From Verrucomicrobiota bacterium (GTDB lineage Bacteria; Verrucomicrobiota; Verrucomicrobiia; Palsa-1439): a stretch of DNA of 64,000 nucleotides. The translations under genes were made by a program, and so were the position numbers. Below are positions 23,181 to 32,584 of the stretch, in pieces; within the stretch, counting starts at the first letter, position 1, and every line of letters begins with the position of its first letter. Under the pieces are notes generated by a model, which saw only the letters and a list, made by a program, of their open reading frames with translations, ran no database searches and was not told the DNA's origin. The stretch covers positions 85,215-149,214 of the forward strand of contig PLZV01000013.1 in NCBI GenBank assembly GCA_003152315.1, in the 5' to 3' direction.

Positions 23181-25643
23181 TCAATCGGTGAGAATAACGG
23201 AGACTTTGTGCGGCCGGGTGATCGCGGCGGAGGGCAGTTTGATGCGCAGGAGTTTTTCGGGGGCGTCGAGGACATAACCGGATTTGGCAGTGGCCAGGGC
23301 GGTGTTGTTGGCAAGCTTCTTGAGAGTGGCGCCATCGGCGGTGACTCTGGTGACAGAGTTTGTGCAGAAGAGTTCGACGTTCCAGGCGCGCTGCTTCGGT
23401 TGGCTGGCGTAGGCGCCGACGGCGCCGATGATGTTGATGGAGACTGTGGCATGAGACGACGTTGCATGGAGCTTGGTGATGGCGAACTCGTTCTTGCGAT
23501 AACCATTGGACGCGCCGTCGTCGTCGTAAAGATCATTGTCGGCAACGGAACTGCAGTAGACACGCAGGCCGCGTCGCGAACCGTCGTCGAACTGAGTCGA
23601 GGCGACGTCCGGACCGAGTGGCGTGATGGAGTTGTCGCGGAAGAACAGCGGAATCTGCGCCAGCGGCGCGGGCCAATTGGTGGTGACGGAACCCGTCAGG
23701 ACCTCGCCATGCCAAAAGTCGATCCAATTGCCATGAGGAAGGTAGATGCTGCGAGCGGTCGCGCCTTCGGTCGTGACGGGCGCGACGAGGATGTTTGGGC
23801 CGAAGAGGAACTCGCTTCCGTCGTTCTGTCCATTCGTATCGCCGGGATACGCAAGGGGCAACGGGCGGCAGATCGGGAGACCCGTGTCGGTGGTTTCACG
23901 GGCGGCGGTGTAGAGATAGGGGAGCAGGCGGTAGCGGAGCTTCAGCATGTTGCGGCAGATGTCGCGGACGGTGTCGCCGAATTCGTACGGTGTGATGCGC
24001 TTGCCGTCCTTCACTTTCCCATGCGCGCGAAAGACCGGGCAGAACGCGCCGAATTCGAACCAGCGGATGTACAATTCGTCAGTCGGGATGCCGGTAAAGC
24101 CGCCAATGTCGCTGCCGAAGTAACTGAAGCCGGAAAGACTGTAGTTGCAGAGGGCGTTCGGATGGGCGGCGAGCGTCGGCCAATCGGCGCCGACGTCGTT
24201 GCTCCAGTGTGCGGCGCCATAGCGTTGGTCGCCGGCGAATCCCGAGCGGCTGATGATATAGAGGCGCTGGTTCGGGAAATTGGTCGCGTAACCCTCGGCG
24301 AGACCTTGATGCCAGAGTAGGTTCTGGACATTGTGGAGTTCCAGTTCGCGGCGGCCATCATAGGAATAATCGGTGACGATGTCCTTCTCCGGCTCGCCGA
24401 GGTCGGTCCAGTGACCCGCGACGCCATCGTTGATGATCGGACGCAATTTCTCGAACAACCAACCGCGGGCGGCCGGGTTGTTGAAGTCGATGTAGCCGCC
24501 ATTGCCGAAGAAGCCATTCATGACGCTGGGCATGGTGCAGTCCGGGTAGTTCGTAGTCATCAGCGCCTTTTTGGCGGCGGCGTCCAGGAAGTTGGACTTG
24601 GCGGGCTCGTTCTCGCTGTTGATGTAAGGCTCGTGGATGGTGATGACCTTGAGCCCCGCCGCGCCGAGAGTGGCGATGTTCTTCGCGGGATTCGGGAAGC
24701 CGTTTGTGTCCCATTGAAGGCTACCCATCTGCTTCGACGACGTGCCGAACCAGTACAGGTCCAGTACCAAGGCGTCGCAGGGCAGATCGTTTGTGCGGAA
24801 GCTGTCCTTGGCCGAAAACATCTGGGCCCAATTGTGAAAGCCGTATTTCGATTGGATGTAACCGAGCGCCCAGCGTGGCGGCAGCGGTGCGCGGCCCGTC
24901 ATCTGCGTGTAGTGGTCGAGGACTTCGGCGGGAGCGTCGCCACGAATGAAATAGTAGTTCATCTCGCCATCGGACACGGCCACCCGCCAGTGGCTGGCGT
25001 TGGCGCCCGTATCATTGAAGTTCCATTCCTGACGGAAGGTGTTGTCCACGAAAAGGCCGTAGCCGTGCGACGACACAACCAACGGTACCGCCATGTCGGT
25101 CATCGCGCCGGAGTGGAAGCCGACGCGCGCGTTGTAGAGCTCACGCGATTGAGCGCGATAACTCAGCGGTTTGCCGAGGACGAGGCCCAATCCGTAAAAC
25201 TGCTCGCCCGTCGACATGGCAAAGTCTACCGACCGTTCATCGGTGCTGTTGCTGGACCTGGACAGGTCGGCGTCGGTCAAGAGCGTCGAGCCGTCAGGCT
25301 TGCGGAAAGTGAGACGGAACGGCGTCTTGCCGATGTCCACGCGCAGGCCGGCATTGGACACGATGAGGATACTGCCATCGGTGACGCTCATGGCGGGCCG
25401 TGGCCAGCTGCGCACGACCGTGAAAGAGGCGCTCGTCGAGAACGGCACGCCATGGCTGGTCATCCGGACCCGGGCGACGGACGTGTCCAGCATCTCGAGT
25501 TTCACCACGGCGGTCTGGCAGGTGAAGGTCAGTTCGTTGGGATTGCTGCTGAACCAGGAAACGAGATTACCGGGGTCGGCGACGCCGATGGCCGGCAGGG
25601 CGAGCAACAAAACAGCACACCAGAGGGTCACGGTTCGGTTCAT
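23181..25643 (-). CDS. Secreted glycoside hydrolase family 31 enzyme
   Basis: An 820-residue alpha-glucosidase/alpha-xylosidase-type enzyme with a Sec signal peptide (MNRTVTLWCAVLLLALPAIGVA). GH31 blocks: an N-terminal beta-sandwich; WALGYIQSKYGF and DALVLDLYWFG at the barrel start; GHWTDLGEP near residue 412 with the nucleophile Asp; RSGFAGDQRYGAAHWSNDVG near 480 with the acid/base Asp; FGPNILVAPV; and C-terminal beta domains. ATG 25643 has AAGGAAA upstream and begins the signal peptide; the frame open further upstream has no homology. It probably acts in the periplasm or outside on alpha-linked oligosaccharides. A repeat-derived terminator follows. Confidence 0.93.
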   Translation of the reverse strand: MNRTVTLWCAVLLLALPAIGVADPGNLVSWFSSNPNELTFTCQTAVVKLEMLDTSVARVRMTSHGVPFSTSASFTVVRSWPRPAMSVTDGSILIVSNAGLRVDIGKTPFRLTFRKPDGSTLLTDADLSRSSNSTDERSVDFAMSTGEQFYGLGLVLGKPLSYRAQSRELYNARVGFHSGAMTDMAVPLVVSSHGYGLFVDNTFRQEWNFNDTGANASHWRVAVSDGEMNYYFIRGDAPAEVLDHYTQMTGRAPLPPRWALGYIQSKYGFHNWAQMFSAKDSFRTNDLPCDALVLDLYWFGTSSKQMGSLQWDTNGFPNPAKNIATLGAAGLKVITIHEPYINSENEPAKSNFLDAAAKKALMTTNYPDCTMPSVMNGFFGNGGYIDFNNPAARGWLFEKLRPIINDGVAGHWTDLGEPEKDIVTDYSYDGRRELELHNVQNLLWHQGLAEGYATNFPNQRLYIISRSGFAGDQRYGAAHWSNDVGADWPTLAAHPNALCNYSLSGFSYFGSDIGGFTGIPTDELYIRWFEFGAFCPVFRAHGKVKDGKRITPYEFGDTVRDICRNMLKLRYRLLPYLYTAARETTDTGLPICRPLPLAYPGDTNGQNDGSEFLFGPNILVAPVTTEGATARSIYLPHGNWIDFWHGEVLTGSVTTNWPAPLAQIPLFFRDNSITPLGPDVASTQFDDGSRRGLRVYCSSVADNDLYDDDGASNGYRKNEFAITKLHATSSHATVSINIIGAVGAYASQPKQRAWNVELFCTNSVTRVTADGATLKKLANNTALATAKSGYVLDAPEKLLRIKLPSAAITRPHKVSVILTD

Positions 25644-25727
25644 AGCGAGCGAGTTTCCTTGGGCCTTTCCAAAAAAGCAAGGCTCGACTGGACAAATGAA
25701 CTCGGTGCATGCGATACCTCCCTGCGC

Positions 25728-26408
25728 ATGGGTGTGGACCTGCAGATTCGACCGTATGAGCCGAGGGACCGTGCTGGTTTGCGGCAAATTTGCTGCGACA
25801 CGGCTGATGCGGGCCAACCTGTTGAGAGGTTTTTCCCTGATCGAGAGGTCTTTGGGGATTTGCTCACGAATTATTATACGGAGCATGAACCGCAATCGAC
25901 GTTCGTGGCGGATCAAGGTGGCGATGTCGTCGGCTATGTCACGGGCTGCCTCGATACGAAACGGTTTCTGAGCACCATGAAGTGGCGGATCGTTCCTGTG
26001 GTTCTCGTTAAGGCACTTCTACGCGGGACGTTGTGGCATCCGCAGACCGTGCGTCTCCTGCGTGCTAATCTTGGCTTGTGGCTGAAGGGTGGACATCGGA
26101 CTGGCCCGGCGCTTGACGATTATCCGGCGCACTTGCACGTGAATGTTCGGCAAGGTTTCCGCGGTCAACGGCTGGGGCAACGGCTGGTTGAGGCGTTCTG
26201 CAAACGGGTTCGCGCTGCGGATGTGCGCGGCGTGCACGCTGGTGTGAGCGCGGAGAATACGCCGGCGCATCACTTCTTCGAGCAATTGGGTTTTGCGGAA
26301 TTGCAGCGCGAGGCACGTTTTCGCAAGCCCGACGGTTCCGACGATATTCTGTACACGATCATCTATGGCAAGCGCCTGGCTGACGGCTCGGGCGAGCATT
26401 TTACTTGA
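25728..26408 (+). CDS. GNAT-family N-acetyltransferase
   Basis: A 226-residue acetyl-CoA-dependent acetyltransferase. The GNAT fold is seen in IRPYEPRDRAGLRQI (beta1-alpha1), STFVADQGGDVVGYVTG (beta2-3), LHVNVRQGFRGQRLGQRLVE (beta4 and the pyrophosphate-binding RGQRLG) and GVSAENTPAHHFFEQLGF (beta5-alpha4). The substrate is unknown. ATG 25728 is the probable start, although the frame remains open antisense to the GH31 gene. A short gap separates it from gatC, with which it may be co-transcribed. Confidence 0.87.
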   Translation: MGVDLQIRPYEPRDRAGLRQICCDTADAGQPVERFFPDREVFGDLLTNYYTEHEPQSTFVADQGGDVVGYVTGCLDTKRFLSTMKWRIVPVVLVKALLRGTLWHPQTVRLLRANLGLWLKGGHRTGPALDDYPAHLHVNVRQGFRGQRLGQRLVEAFCKRVRAADVRGVHAGVSAENTPAHHFFEQLGFAELQREARFRKPDGSDDILYTIIYGKRLADGSGEHFT

Positions 26409-26446
26409 GGAAGCCAGTCGCTCGTCGCTATGATACGTTCCTCAAT

Positions 26447-26740
26447 ATGGCGAATGATACCAACCAGTTTGACGTTGGGTACGTGGCCCATTTGGCGCGC
26501 CTGCATCTGAGCGATTCAGAGAAACAGAAGATCTCCGCGCAGCTCAAGGACACTCTGGCGTACGTGGCCAAGCTCAATGAATTGGATGTCTCGAAGGTGG
26601 AACCCACTGCGCACGCCACGCCACTGGCGAATGTTCTCCGCCGGGACGAAGTGCGACCGTCAATCGACCGCGCCACGATACTCAAGAACGCGCCCGAGCA
26701 GGCCCGTGACTTGTTCATTGTCCCGAAGATAGTCGAATGA
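26447..26740 (+). CDS. gatC: Asp/Glu-tRNA amidotransferase subunit C
   Basis: A 97-residue GatC subunit of the GatCAB transamidosome, which converts Glu-tRNA-Gln and/or Asp-tRNA-Asn to the amidated forms. Typical blocks: [38 protein letters not shown] and LRRDEVRPS. The start is ATG 26447; a TTG at 26405 would add 14 residues unlike the family. The stop overlaps gatA by four bases (ATGA). Confidence 0.93.
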   Translation: MANDTNQFDVGYVAHLARLHLSDSEKQKISAQLKDTLAYVAKLNELDVSKVEPTAHATPLANVLRRDEVRPSIDRATILKNAPEQARDLFIVPKIVE

Positions 26741-28194
26741 GCCTGCACACGCTGACGATCCATCAACTCCGCGAGAAGTTGCGGCGCGGGAACGTTTCTG
26801 CCCGCGAGGCGACGCAATCGCTGCTCGACCGCATCCAGTCCGTCGACGGCAAGCTGAAAGCCTACCTTTGGCTCGATGCCGAGGATGCGCTTGCGCAAGC
26901 TGACGCAATCGACCGCAGCGGCATCGCCAAGAACGGCAAACTTCTGGGCGGTGTCCCCGTCGCGATCAAGGATGTGATCAACGTCGAGGGCCAACCTTGC
27001 ACCTGCGCCTCGAAGATCCTCAAGGGACATACCTCCGTTTACGACGCGTTCGTGGTACAACGGCTGCGCGAGGCGGGCGCGATCCTGCTGGGACGCACGA
27101 ACATGGATGAGTTTGCGATGGGTAGCTCCACGGAGAACTCGAGTTGGGGCATCACGCACAATCCCTGGGATCTGGAACGCATTCCCGGAGGTTCGAGTGG
27201 CGGGAGCGCGGCGGCGGTCGCGGCGGATGAAGCATTTGCGGCGCTTGGCAGCGACACCGGCGGATCGATTCGGCAGCCGGCATCGCTGTGTGGTTGCGTG
27301 GGGTTCAAGCCCACTTATGGTCGCGTCTCGCGTTACGGACTCGTGGCGTTTGCGTCGTCACTGGATCAGGTCGGGCCATTCACGAAGGATGTCGCTGACG
27401 GCGCGTTGATGTTGCGTGTGCTCGCGGGTCACGATCCGCATGACACGACGAGTGTCCCGCAACCCGTGCCGGATTACACAGCGGGGCTCGGGAAGGGCGT
27501 GAAGGGGCTGCGCATCGGTTTGCCGAAGGAGTACTTCATCGACGGCATGGACCGCGAGGTTGAGGCGGCCGTGCGCGCGGCGATCAAGAAATTGCAGGAT
27601 TTGGGAGCGGAGATTGTGGAGATTTCGCTGCCGCACACCGACTACGCGGTGGCGGTGTACTATTTGATTGCGACGGCGGAGGCGAGCGCAAACCTGGCGC
27701 GATTCGACGGGGTGCGTTACGGAGCGCGCGTCACGGGCGAAGATGTCATCGACATGTACGGCAAAACGCGCGGCGCGGGGTTTGGGCCCGAGGTGAAACG
27801 GCGCATCATTCTCGGCACATATGCGCTGAGCGCGGGCTACCACGATGCCTATTACGTGCGGGCGCAGAAGGTGCGGACGCTCATTCGCCAGGATTTCGAA
27901 AAAGCGTTTGAACGATGCGATGTCATTGTGACACCCACGTCGCCTGAGGTCGCCTTCCGCATCGGCGAAAAGACGGATGATCCACTAAAAATGTACCTGT
28001 GCGACATCTTCACGATCAGCGTGAATCTGGCGGGCATCTGTGGCGTGAGCCTGCCCTGCGGTTTCACGAACGATCCGCGGCTGCCGATCGGGCTACAGGT
28101 CCTTGGCAAGCCGTTTGGCGAGGAAACGGTTTTGGGCGTGGCCCACGCGTACGAGCAGGCAACCGAATGGCATAAGGCGCGGCCAAATTTATAG
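26737..28194 (+). CDS. gatA: Asp/Glu-tRNA amidotransferase subunit A
   Basis: A 485-residue amidase-signature subunit that releases ammonia from glutamine. The Ser-cisSer-Lys triad is intact: [10 protein letters not shown] (Lys), [14 protein letters not shown] (cis-Ser) and [14 protein letters not shown] (nucleophile Ser). The [21 protein letters not shown] block is GatA-specific. It starts at ATG 26737 overlapping gatC and is followed after 4 bases by gatB. Length is normal. Confidence 0.96.
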   Translation: MSLHTLTIHQLREKLRRGNVSAREATQSLLDRIQSVDGKLKAYLWLDAEDALAQADAIDRSGIAKNGKLLGGVPVAIKDVINVEGQPCTCASKILKGHTSVYDAFVVQRLREAGAILLGRTNMDEFAMGSSTENSSWGITHNPWDLERIPGGSSGGSAAAVAADEAFAALGSDTGGSIRQPASLCGCVGFKPTYGRVSRYGLVAFASSLDQVGPFTKDVADGALMLRVLAGHDPHDTTSVPQPVPDYTAGLGKGVKGLRIGLPKEYFIDGMDREVEAAVRAAIKKLQDLGAEIVEISLPHTDYAVAVYYLIATAEASANLARFDGVRYGARVTGEDVIDMYGKTRGAGFGPEVKRRIILGTYALSAGYHDAYYVRAQKVRTLIRQDFEKAFERCDVIVTPTSPEVAFRIGEKTDDPLKMYLCDIFTISVNLAGICGVSLPCGFTNDPRLPIGLQVLGKPFGEETVLGVAHAYEQATEWHKARPNL

Positions 28195-28198
28195 CGAC

Positions 28199-29629
28199 AT
28201 GCAATACGAAGCGGTCATAGGGTTGGAAGTCCACGTACAGCTCAAGACGAAGAGCAAGATGTTCTGCGGCTGCGCGACGGAGTTCGGCGGTTCACCGAAC
28301 ACGCAGGTGTGCCCGGTCTGCCTCGGGTATCCGGGTGTGTTGCCGGTCATGAATGAAGAGGCCGTGAGCAAAACGATCCGGACGGGTCTAATGATTGGGA
28401 GTAAAGTTGCCGGGTTCAGCAAGTGGGATCGAAAAAGTTACTTTTATCCCGACATGCCAAAGAACTACCAGATTTCGCAGTATGACCTGCCCCTCTGCGC
28501 GGAAGGCGCGGTGGAGATCAAGTTGGATGGCGGAAAGACGAAGGCGATCGGCGTCACGCGAGCGCACCTCGAAGAGGATGTCGCCAAAAGCACCCACTTT
28601 GAAACCACCAGCGGCGTAGACTTCAACCGGGCCGGCGTCCCCCTCATGGAGGTCGTGAGCGAGCCGGACATGCGCTCGCCCGAGGAAGCTTTCGCCTATA
28701 TTACTGCGCTGAAGGAGATTCTCGTGAGCGGTGGGATTAGCGATTGCGATATGGAAAAGGGCCAGTTGCGGTGTGACTCGAATGTGTCCGTGCGGCCCAT
28801 CGGCCAAAAAGAATTCGGTGAGAAGGTCGAGATCAAGAACATGAACACCATCTCGGGTGTACGCCGAGCCCTGGCTTATGAGATTCAACGGCAGACGGCG
28901 GCGCTGCAGAAGGGCGAGAAGGTTTCCCAGGAGACCCGCCGCTGGGATGACGCGGCGGGACGGACGTTCGTGATGCGCACGAAGGAATATGCGCACGACT
29001 ATCGCTATTTCCCCGATCCGGACCTGATGCCTGTGGTCGTCAGCGAGGAGATGATTGCCGCGGCTCGGAAGTTGTTACCCGAACTGCCGGAGGCGAAGCG
29101 GCAACGTTTTATCAAGCAGTACGGCCTTCCGGAATACGACGCCGGCGTACTGGTTGCGGACACCGCCCTGGCGGGTTATTATGAGAAGGCAGCGGTGGCC
29201 TCGAAGAATCCGAAGGCAATTTCGAACTGGGTTATGACCGAGCTCCTTGGTAAACTCAGCGAGGCTAAAAGGACCATAGGCGAGTGTGCCATTCAGCCAG
29301 AGCATCTCACCGAATTGGTAGCCCTGGTCGATGGTGGACAGATTAGTGGAAAAATCGGCAAGGAAGTGTTTGCGGAGATGTTTGATAGCGGAAAGAGCCC
29401 GGGCCTGATCGTGAAGGAAAAAGGGTTGGTTCAGGTCAGCGATACCGGTGCGCTTGAGGGATTCGTCAATGAAGCGATTGCCAAGAGCCCCAAATCCGTG
29501 GCAGACTTCAAAGCCGGGAACGAAGGGGCGATCAATTTCCTGAAGGGACAGGTCATGAAGTTGAGCAAGGGGAAGGCGAATCCCCAACTGGTGGGGGAAA
29601 TCCTGCAGCGCAAATTGCGGGGCGGCTAA
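28199..29629 (+). CDS. gatB: Asp/Glu-tRNA amidotransferase subunit B
   Basis: A 476-residue GatB, the kinase/transamidase subunit that binds the mischarged tRNA. Blocks: EAVIGLEVHVQLKTKSKMFC (N-terminus), CPVCLGYPGVLPVMNEEAV, FYPDMPKNYQISQYDLPL, FNRAGVPLMEVVSEPD and KMSxx-free YqeY-like tail ending in GEILQRKL. Two Cys pairs (CxC and CxxC) form the zinc site near residues 20-45. The start at ATG 28199 fits the family; an open frame upstream overlaps gatA and is not used. The gatCAB order implies no GlnRS and/or no AsnRS in this organism (inference). Confidence 0.96.
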   Translation: MQYEAVIGLEVHVQLKTKSKMFCGCATEFGGSPNTQVCPVCLGYPGVLPVMNEEAVSKTIRTGLMIGSKVAGFSKWDRKSYFYPDMPKNYQISQYDLPLCAEGAVEIKLDGGKTKAIGVTRAHLEEDVAKSTHFETTSGVDFNRAGVPLMEVVSEPDMRSPEEAFAYITALKEILVSGGISDCDMEKGQLRCDSNVSVRPIGQKEFGEKVEIKNMNTISGVRRALAYEIQRQTAALQKGEKVSQETRRWDDAAGRTFVMRTKEYAHDYRYFPDPDLMPVVVSEEMIAAARKLLPELPEAKRQRFIKQYGLPEYDAGVLVADTALAGYYEKAAVASKNPKAISNWVMTELLGKLSEAKRTIGECAIQPEHLTELVALVDGGQISGKIGKEVFAEMFDSGKSPGLIVKEKGLVQVSDTGALEGFVNEAIAKSPKSVADFKAGNEGAINFLKGQVMKLSKGKANPQLVGEILQRKLRGG

Positions 29630-29678
29630 ATGTATTCTCAACCCATTAACGGTTCGTGGGTTGTGACGACCCGGCTTC

Positions 29679-29707
29679 TTGACGGGTTGGCGCGCAAGCG
29701 GTACTGT
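29679..29707 (+). promoter_or_regulatory. Predicted promoter of the pilB-pilT-pilB-pilC operon
   Basis: TTGACG (29679-29684), 17 bases, TACTGT (29702-29707). The -35 box is strong and the -10 box weak. A CAACCCA/TGGGTTG hairpin (29639-29663) just upstream may separate it from gatB transcription. Confidence 0.4.
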
Positions 29708-29738
29708 TTGGTAGAACCGATGCAGTCTCACGAAGGAT

Positions 29739-31457
29739 ATGCCGGCTCAAGACGAATATATTGTTGAGATCCTCCGCGACGTCGGACTTATCTCGCACGA
29801 AGACATCCTGAAGGCGAAGGAACGAGTCAAGGCGGAAGGGGTGGGTCTTGTCGATGCGCTGGTTGCACAGGGGCGCATCAGTCACATGGACGTGTCCAAG
29901 GCGCTGGCCAGCCAGTTCAACATGGACACGATCAACCTGGCAGAGTACCGCGTCCCCGAGGAGGTTCTCGCCCTCGTACCGAAGCACGTCGCCCGCCGCT
30001 ACAAGGTCGTCCCCATCTCCAAGCACGATAATACACTCACGGTTGCGATTAGCGACCCACTGGACGTTGATACGGTGGACAGTCTGCGGTACATCCTGCG
30101 GATGAACGTGGAGGCGGTTGTTGCCGCCAAGAACGACATTGAGAACTCGATTACCCGCTATTACGGCAGCGCGGACGATACCGTCGAGAACATGCTGCAG
30201 GAGATCACCGAAGGCGAAGTGGACTTCGGCCTGCCGACGAACAAAGCGGCGCAGCAGAAACTTGATGACATAGCCGAAACAGATGCCGACGCGCCGATTA
30301 TCAAACTCGTCGGTTTGGTGATCATGGAGGCGTACCGGAACCGGGCGAGCGATATTCACATTGAGCCGCTGGAAAAGCGGCTGCGCGTGCGGTACCGCAT
30401 CGATGGCGTGCTGCAAGAAGTGGACAATCCGCCGAAGCGGTTACAGGCCGCGATAATCAGTCGCCTCAAGATTATGTCCAACATGAGCATCGCCGAGAAG
30501 CGCGTTCCCCAGGACGGTCGCATCCAGATTCCGGTGATGGGCCGCACGCTGGATCTGCGCGTGTCCTGTCTGCCCACCAACCACGGGGAAAGCATCGTAA
30601 TGCGTATTCTCGACAAGACCAGCCTGCTGCTCGGGTTGGGCGACCTCGGGTTTTTCAGTGACGATCAGGAGACGATGACCAAGATCATCAACATGCCGGA
30701 CGGCGTCTTCCTCGTGACGGGTCCCACCGGCTCCGGCAAGACCACCACGCTGTATGGCTGCTTGAACGAAATCAACAAGCCCGACCGCAAGATTATTACC
30801 GTCGAAGACCCTGTCGAATACCAACTTACCGGCATCAACCAGGTGCAGGTCAATGCGGACATCAACCTGACGTTTGCCGCCGCCTTGCGCTCGATTCTGC
30901 GTCAGGCGCCGAACATCATCATGATCGGTGAAATTCGCGATTTGGAAACGGCGAACATCGCGGTGCAGGCGGCGCTGACGGGTCACCTGGTGTTTTCGAC
31001 GCTGCATACGAACGACGCGCCTTCGGCCGTGACGCGTATCGTCGATATGGGCGTGAAGCCGTTCCTCGTCGCTTCCGCGGTCAAGGCGATCATGGCGCAG
31101 CGGCTCATCCGCAAGGTCTGCCCCAAGTGCCGCGTGCCGTACATGCCGACCGACTATGAGATGCAAGTGCTGAAGCTGAATCCAGACGAGATGAAGAATG
31201 CCACCCTGGTGCGCGGCAACGGCTGCAATGAATGCTCGAGGACGGGCTACCGCGGGCGCATGGGCATCTACGAGATTTTTTCGGTGGACGATGAGGTGCG
31301 GCGTCTGATTTACGAGAAGGTGCCCTCGAACGTTATTCGCGCCCGCGCCCGTGAATTGGGGATGCGGACGTTGCGCGAGGACGGGGTTCGCAAGATCATG
31401 GCGGGCATTACGACGCCCGAAGAAGTCATCTCCATCACGGCGGGCGATGAAGGATAA
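29739..31457 (+). CDS. pilB: Type IV pilus/T2SS assembly ATPase (PilB/GspE family), first copy
   Basis: A 572-residue hexameric traffic ATPase. The N-terminal T2SSE_N (MshEN-type) domain covers residues 1-150. The ATPase core has an intact Walker A (GPTGSGKTT, near 330), Asp box (TVEDPVEY), [13 protein letters not shown] (Walker B) and the His box [15 protein letters not shown]-terminal tetracysteine zinc motif is CPKC...CNEC. One oddity: the block before Walker B reads RQAPN where PilB/GspE and the second copy here have RQDPD. The ATG follows AAGGA by only a few bases, so the ribosome site is unusually close. First gene of the pilB-pilT-pilB-pilC operon; it should power pilus extension or secretion. 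Confidence 0.93.
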   Translation: MPAQDEYIVEILRDVGLISHEDILKAKERVKAEGVGLVDALVAQGRISHMDVSKALASQFNMDTINLAEYRVPEEVLALVPKHVARRYKVVPISKHDNTLTVAISDPLDVDTVDSLRYILRMNVEAVVAAKNDIENSITRYYGSADDTVENMLQEITEGEVDFGLPTNKAAQQKLDDIAETDADAPIIKLVGLVIMEAYRNRASDIHIEPLEKRLRVRYRIDGVLQEVDNPPKRLQAAIISRLKIMSNMSIAEKRVPQDGRIQIPVMGRTLDLRVSCLPTNHGESIVMRILDKTSLLLGLGDLGFFSDDQETMTKIINMPDGVFLVTGPTGSGKTTTLYGCLNEINKPDRKIITVEDPVEYQLTGINQVQVNADINLTFAAALRSILRQAPNIIMIGEIRDLETANIAVQAALTGHLVFSTLHTNDAPSAVTRIVDMGVKPFLVASAVKAIMAQRLIRKVCPKCRVPYMPTDYEMQVLKLNPDEMKNATLVRGNGCNECSRTGYRGRMGIYEIFSVDDEVRRLIYEKVPSNVIRARARELGMRTLREDGVRKIMAGITTPEEVISITAGDEG

Positions 31458-31504
31458 GGTTCACGTGGCCAGATAAACAGTTTAGAGAACGGAGAGAGTT
31501 GCTT

Positions 31505-32581
31505 ATGTCGGCGCAAATGGAAGACCTATTGCAGGTAATGGTGGATGAGGGCGGTTCCGATTTGCACATTCATGTTGGCATACCGCCCGTCATTCGGTTG
31601 CACGGCAAGCTGGTGCACATGGATTTGCCGGTGCTGCAACCGGAGGACACCGAAACCATCATGAAAGCGATCACCTCCGAGGCCCATATTCAGAAGGTCC
31701 GCGAGCAGGGTGGCACTGACTACGGCTTTGCTTTCGGCGAAATGGCGCGGTTCCGCGTCAGCGTTTTCAAGGAGCGTGGCCACTTCGGCATGGTGCTGCG
31801 CCAGATCCCCAACAAACTGATGTCGCTCGAGCAAATCGGCCTGCCACCGTCTGTGAAGGACATTCTATTTCGCCCGCGTGGGCTGGTTCTGGTAACCGGA
31901 CCGACTGGCTCCGGCAAGACGACGACACTCGCTTCGATGATCGATATCATCAACATGGAAGAAGATTGCCATATCATTACCATCGAAGACCCAATTGAGT
32001 ATTATCATCCGCACAAGAAGAGCATCGTCACGCAGCGCGAGGTGGGAGTCGACGTGCCCGATTTTGCCGAAGCGTTGCGGCGTGGCTTGCGTCAGGATCC
32101 GGATTGCATTCTGGTCGGTGAAATGCGCGACCTGGAAACGATGGAAGCCGCCATCACCGCGGCGGAAACGGGGCATTTGGTGTTTGCGACGCTACACACC
32201 ACGGGTGCGGCGCGCACAGTAGATCGTATCGTCGATGCCTTTCCGACGGACCAACAGGAACAGATTCGCACGCAGTTGGCGTCCTCGATCATCGCCGTGA
32301 TTTCCCAGGTACTGCTCGTTCGAGCGGACGGCAAGGGGCGGGTGGCGTGCTTCGAGATTATGATTACGACGCCGTCAATTCAGGCGCTGATTCGCGATAA
32401 CAAGACCTTTCGCATCACGTCGGACATCCAGACGGGGGCCAAGTACGGCATGATGACACTCGACTCGAATCTGATGAGCTTGTACGAGCGGGGACTGATC
32501 AGCTACGGCGATCTGATCACCATCGCGCAGGATCCACAGGCCATTGTCGCCAAACTGCAAGGCGAAGGCGGGAGGCGGTAA
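31505..32581 (+). CDS. pilT: Pilus retraction ATPase PilT
   Basis: A 358-residue PilT. The short N-terminal PAS-like domain ([20 protein letters not shown]) is followed by [19 protein letters not shown] (Walker A), [10 protein letters not shown], the QREVGVD loop, [17 protein letters not shown] (Walker B) and [20 protein letters not shown]. It lacks the zinc tetracysteine, as expected for PilT. ATG 31505 has GGAGAGAG upstream. Three bases separate it from the second pilB. It would depolymerise the pilus and drive twitching. Confidence 0.95.
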   Translation: MSAQMEDLLQVMVDEGGSDLHIHVGIPPVIRLHGKLVHMDLPVLQPEDTETIMKAITSEAHIQKVREQGGTDYGFAFGEMARFRVSVFKERGHFGMVLRQIPNKLMSLEQIGLPPSVKDILFRPRGLVLVTGPTGSGKTTTLASMIDIINMEEDCHIITIEDPIEYYHPHKKSIVTQREVGVDVPDFAEALRRGLRQDPDCILVGEMRDLETMEAAITAAETGHLVFATLHTTGAARTVDRIVDAFPTDQQEQIRTQLASSIIAVISQVLLVRADGKGRVACFEIMITTPSIQALIRDNKTFRITSDIQTGAKYGMMTLDSNLMSLYERGLISYGDLITIAQDPQAIVAKLQGEGGRR

Positions 32582-32584
32582 ACC

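Noticed and set aside
24333-25727. Long open frame in front of the GNAT gene
   Set aside because: It is wholly antisense to the GH31 gene; acetyltransferase homology begins only after 25728.
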